Shown piece after piece: positions 60,327 to 64,000 of a stretch of 64,000 nt of DNA; the stretch's first letter is position 1, and each line of letters opens with the position of its first letter. Location: positions 507,609,373 to 507,673,372 of the forward strand of contig NC_081415.1 in assembly GCF_030272615.1 (NCBI RefSeq), in the 5' to 3' direction. Origin of the DNA: Cryptomeria japonica. Its lineage: Eukaryota > Streptophyta > Pinopsida > Cupressales > Cupressaceae. Below the pieces are notes generated by a model. It was not told where the DNA came from, did no database searches, and saw only the letters and a list, made by a program, of their open reading frames with translations. The position numbers and the translations under genes were made by a program.

Positions 60327-60967
60327 TGGTATCAGAGTTGGTCCATGTCTCACATGTCTCACATGGTATCAGAGCCATTAGATTGTCATTGGTTTGCCAA
60401 TTGAGAGAAATTTGATGCTATTTGGGGTTTGCATTTTGGATCTTTCTATTGCAGGTTTTTGTTGAAGCTTGATGGGTCAAATCTGAGGTTACCATTGGAT
60501 TGAGGAGGTCCAAGAAAGTAAGAATCCCCTTTTTATTTCATCCAAATCCGACATACGAAGCCAAATCTAGAGCCATTTGAAGGTGGAGGGTGGTGACTTG
60601 TCCCGGCAGCGATCTGCAATTTTGGAGCAATTTTTGCCAAATCCGTCATCGCCATTGCGCTCAAAAGGCCCAAAAACCCCAAGATCGACTGTCAATTCGT
60701 CGAAATCCGCCTCCATCACCCCGAGTTGAAAAATCTCCCCTCTTAGCCCGCCGTACGGACTTGCAGGTACAGGTCTGAAAAAAAAAATTAATTTTTTCTG
60801 TTTTTTTTAATTTTCGAAAATTAAAAATCAAAAAAATTAAATATTTGGGGGGGGACGTTTTTTTCTTTGTTTTATTTTTAAATCGCAAAAAAAAAAAAAA
60901 AATTGCGGGGTGGGTTGCGTGCCGCAGGTTGTCTCCATGCCTTTTTTTTCATTTTGCTCTGATACCA
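60327..60967. mobile_element. Leader region between two facing Gag-Pro-family LTRs
   Basis: From 60377 to about 60520 it matches the 5' leader of the 43582-47825 element. From 60590 to 60780 it is G+C-richer and unlike that element. From 60780 to 60900 there are homopolymer runs, including a run of about 15 A. It ends with an inverted primer site (60956-60967, minus strand). No Gag frame is present. Confidence 0.7.
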
Positions 60968-61174
60968 TGTGAGATTTTGCCAAGATCAAGAGGCAATGGA
61001 AAGCACAAATAAGAGAGACAAAATATATGATAGAAATAAATTGTATTCTATCAAGATGAAAATACTGATCAACTGAATCATCAATCGATACATACAATAA
61101 ATATGAGCCTCCTTATATAGGCAAGGCTATATGGATATGCGAGCACACAAACATGACATGTGGCTCAATAAGAA
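60968..61174 (-). repeat. Truncated LTR of the Gag-Pro family, minus orientation
   Basis: Starts tgtgagattttgcc next to an inverted primer site and follows the family LTR for about 207 bases to 'ggctcaataagaa'. It then breaks off into unrelated sequence. With 59854-60326 it forms a head-to-head pair of element 5' ends. Confidence 0.85.
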
Positions 61175-62835
61175 CTATGAAGTGATTGTAATTGTTGTCG
61201 AATTGACGACCCTCATTAGCAAGATTGAGGGCCTGAGGCAAGAATACCTAAGGCAAGTCAAGATTTGCCTTTTGACAAAATGGCAAGGTAAAGGGGTGAG
61301 TCAGAGGTGAGCCAATTAAGCCAAGAATGTCAAAGGGTTTCATAATTTAAATTTTCAAAATTCTCACAAAAAAGACTAATTTCGGCATAAGTTTGAAAAA
61401 TCGGCTAAGTACCCCGAATTGCAAAAAGAGCATAAGTTTGAAAAATTGGCTAAAGAAGGCAAAAATGCTGAAATTCACAAATCATGCAAAAAGGCCTTTT
61501 AGGCCGAATTCGCGTGAATATTAAAAGAGAAGGCATTTTATTTTAAATTTGCAAAAAGGCCTTTTAGGCCAAAATCACGTGAGTATGAGAAGTAAAGGCA
61601 TTTTAATATAAATTTGCAAAAAGGCCTTTTAGGCCGAAATCGTGAAAAGGTAAAAAGAGGAGTTATTAAATCGTGCAAAATGGCCTTTCTAACCGAAAAA
61701 CTTGAAACTTGGGCATTTACCTAAATTCACAAAAGGGACATTTAAGCCGAACATCGTTATAAAATCGCACAAAATATCATTTCCGGTCGAAGAGTGAAAA
61801 GAGTAAGCTCGCAAAATGGTCACATGGCCCGAAAATGAAGCAAAAGGGGGGGCACTTGAAGGGAGAGGAGTCGAAAACCTAAACTCGGCATTTTTAATGT
61901 TTTTGTGAGAAGTGAAGCAGTTCGCGCAAGTCCTCCATAAAGCCCGAAATCCGTTCTTAAGAGGCAAGTAGAATGCCCGAGTTTTTGTGAGTTAGGCGTT
62001 CAAATTGTAGGAAGGAGGAAATCGAATTCGCAAACACCTCTTCCGGGCCAAATTTGGAAGAAAGGGACAATCTCACAGAAAGGTTATTCAGGCCGAAAAC
62101 CATTTCAATCTCGCAAAACCTTCATTGTAGCCAAATTGGACGCGAAGTTTCAAATCGCAGGGGTTTCAGCTTGCAAGTTTGTCTTTAGCCGAAAGCTAGG
62201 GGTTTTCAAATTCGCGTGAGGGCCTCTATTTGAGTATAGGGTGGCACAACAATACGCAAATTGCCAGGTAAGTTTCTCCTTCCGATCATTGAATTTGTGC
62301 AAAGTGGCCATGTTTAAACCTAGGATCGAAAGGCAAAGAAAATTCAAAATTATTTTTGAAAACTTGACACCCTAGAAGTAATCATCATTTAATTGACCAT
62401 TTAGCCAAAAGCTTAAAACTTAGGCAAAATTTAAGAATCCTGGTCCAAAATTGTGAAACACATAGCATCATCTTTCTGGTAATTTGCACGCAAAATCGTT
62501 TTAAACAATCAGCTTTCAATTATCAGAACATTCAAACGCTGAGTCGCAAGCCAGAACGTTCGTAACTTTCCGCCATTATCAATTAAGAGTAACATTTTGA
62601 AGCCCACTCCAAGAAGCAATAGTTAAACAAACCAACCTGACTTTCAGCGTCAAATTGCATTTAGTTTCCAGACGATCAAACTTTAATTGTTTAAATGTCA
62701 TGTTTTAGCAATATGTTCAAATTCCGATTACCTCATTGATCGTCAATCTTAACGCTAACGCCATCTTCTGTTTTTGCTAACCCGTTTTTGTTGCTTTATC
62801 TCATCTCGTAATTTGTGTCCAGTTGCGCGGGATAG
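61175..62835. other. Long non-coding leader-like region before the terminal reading frame
   Basis: No gene was seen. It holds the 65-bp repeat (61486-61700) and a trail of looser 'caaaa(t)gg...gccgaa' phrases to about 62170. The tone of the sequence becomes more G+C-rich after about 61750. It could be an LTR or leader belonging to the element that encodes the frame at 62836. Confidence 0.4.
61486..61700. repeat. 65-bp tandem repeat with AAAAGGCCTTTT palindrome
   Basis: 'gcaaaaaggccttttaggcc' occurs at 61486, 61551 and 61616, exactly 65 bases apart. A weaker fourth copy (gcaaaatggcctttct) is at 61675, and degraded ones follow near 61730, 61770 and 61816. Each core contains the 12-base palindrome aaaaggcctttt. 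Confidence 0.9.
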
Positions 62836-64000
62836 ATGCCTAAATCGGTGGCTGAGTCCTCAAAGGCACCTAGCGCAACTGGAGCATCCTGGATTTCCAA
62901 AGCTGACATTCCCCGCAAGGTCGAAAAAATGAAGTACCAGTACCAAGGAGGAGTTAGGGAGTCGAAGGTCCAAAGTGTGTGGGAAAACATAGGAGACACG
63001 GACCTGGGCCATATTGATATCCGGGATTTCAGGAACGGAGTGTACTCTCCAAATGCCTATGGAAAGCCGAGGCGGATGATGGAGAGTGGTATTGCTCAGG
63101 CAGTTGGTTTCCCTCCGGTCGTGCAGAATTATGAATTAGTGGTTGAGGCTGCTAAACATTATCAGCCGCAAACCAGATTAGTGATGCTAAAGGGGATGGT
63201 ACTAGCTGACTTCACGCCTAAAGCCCTTGGGGAAGCATTTGATATCCCATTTCCAGATGATCCCATTGCCACAACTATCAATGAGGCTCAGGTTGTCTAT
63301 GACATGAATCTTGCTAAGTGCAAGACATTGATAAATGAAGAATGGTTCAAAGAGAGAAGACCCCCAAGCACTAGAATTGATAAAAAGACCCCCAGAAGCG
63401 ATTTTCATAACGAGTATGGTCATATGGTTACCTTACTCAGCCAAGTCATGGGACTTCCTCAATCCAATCTCTTCGAGGAATGGATGTTCTACTTCACTGA
63501 GCAGATCTTCGCCAGGAAGTCTAAGTTCGACTGGGCTCAGATCATCAGCGACAATATCCATACACAGTTGGTTGAACTTGAAGAAAAAAAGTACTTTGTC
63601 ATGACTTCCTACTTGGTCTACATGTTCGCCCGACACCAGCCGCTGACGGGGTTAATTAAGAAAGGTGAGATCGAGAATGGGCCGAATCAAGTGAAGGTAT
63701 ACGACTGCTACCCTCAGCTGCATTGCTATGACATTGCCCAAAGAGAAAAGAATAACATCGCATACGCAATTGGTCAGTATGAGTGTGTTAATGATGCCTT
63801 TACAATGCGCCTGGTTAGATTAATGCAAGGAGGATTGCATATAAGGCTCTCAGAGCAAGCTATCACTCTGATCCGGAAATACGGTGCATGGTTCATCCAA
63901 TTCCCCAGGTTCACCTACATCAGAATAGCAAGCTTTGAGGGAACACCATTCCGGCTTCTATGCTATCCATCAGACAGAGTAGTCCTCATGGAGGTAGCAA
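62836..64000 (+). CDS. Long open frame of unknown function, runs off the window
   Basis: 388 codons without a stop, starting MPKSVAESSKAPSATGAS at 62836. A TAG lies immediately before the ATG, so this is the first possible start. The N-terminal 30 residues are Ser/Ala/Lys-rich and probably disordered. The rest looks like a compact, mostly helical protein with blocks HMVTLLSQVMGLPQ, EEWMFYFTEQIFARKSKFDW, SYLVYMFARHQPL, VYDCYPQLH and WFIQFPRFTYIRIASFEGTP. No signal peptide, membrane segment or zinc knuckle is visible. The style recalls predicted plant transposon-associated (Gag-like) proteins, especially from gymnosperms, but this is from memory and unverified. Its good condition contrasts with all other coding remnants here. 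Confidence 0.7.
   Translation, partial: MPKSVAESSKAPSATGASWISKADIPRKVEKMKYQYQGGVRESKVQSVWENIGDTDLGHIDIRDFRNGVYSPNAYGKPRRMMESGIAQAVGFPPVVQNYELVVEAAKHYQPQTRLVMLKGMVLADFTPKALGEAFDIPFPDDPIATTINEAQVVYDMNLAKCKTLINEEWFKERRPPSTRIDKKTPRSDFHNEYGHMVTLLSQVMGLPQSNLFEEWMFYFTEQIFARKSKFDWAQIISDNIHTQLVELEEKKYFVMTSYLVYMFARHQPLTGLIKKGEIENGPNQVKVYDCYPQLHCYDIAQREKNNIAYAIGQYECVNDAFTMRLVRLMQGGLHIRLSEQAITLIRKYGAWFIQFPRFTYIRIASFEGTPFRLLCYPSDRVVLMEVA

Noticed and set aside
61486-61700. CRISPR-like array
   Set aside because: The spacing is regular, but the intervening sequences are related to each other and the genome is eukaryotic. It is a tandem repeat.

Overview
The window is nuclear DNA from a seed plant with a large, repeat-rich genome. 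Almost everything recognisable is plant retrotransposon sequence (Ty1/copia and Ty3/gypsy LTR elements, an L1-type LINE with an RNase H domain, a SINE-like retroposon, a hAT-type transposase remnant). The only host-gene signal is one exon of a plant histone deacetylase. There are no prokaryotic features. The unusually long gypsy LTRs (3.8-4.4 kb), deep nesting and old decay suggest a gymnosperm; that is inference, and the species cannot be fixed from sequence alone.

Layout. 1-730: decayed copia Gag-Pro fragment with an acidic C-terminal extension. 1482-16374: two full copies and one partial copy of a 6.4-kb composite unit in tandem. Each full unit holds the 3' end of a copia element, the start of its LTR cut by a gypsy LTR of about 3.85 kb, the last part of the gypsy polyprotein (minus strand), and an inverted piece of the copia LTR and flank. 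16390-17520: copia integrase remnant (minus). 19.8-28.2 kb: a decayed LINE (plus) split by two insertions (about 22.61-23.89 kb and 25.06-26.61 kb). 32.4-32.9 kb: a second LINE ORF1 fragment. 37.4-41.86 kb: a gypsy-type long LTR on the plus strand, related to the first.

43582-47825: a structurally complete, non-autonomous copia-type element on the minus strand, with 494-bp LTRs, a perfect 5-bp target duplication, initiator-Met primer site, polypurine tract and one long Gag-protease frame broken by a single stop. It has no integrase, reverse transcriptase or RNase H. The frame ends in a strongly acidic domain that is also present in the 1-730 copy.

49410-49721: last exon of an HDA8-like histone deacetylase (minus), followed by one or two decayed copies of the same exon. 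51.1-51.9 kb: DUF659/hAT remnant. 52.6-53.05 kb: RNase H remnant. 53437-54002: SINE-like insertion with a 16-bp target duplication. 54571-59832: a second complete copia element (minus) whose polyprotein has lost the reverse transcriptase core. 59854-61174: two LTR-plus-primer-site ends of the non-autonomous family facing each other.

61175-62835 holds a 65-bp tandem repeat. From 62836 to the right edge runs an unbroken 388-codon reading frame of unknown function, the best-preserved coding sequence here. It and the Gag-protease-acidic element are the two things most worth following up.
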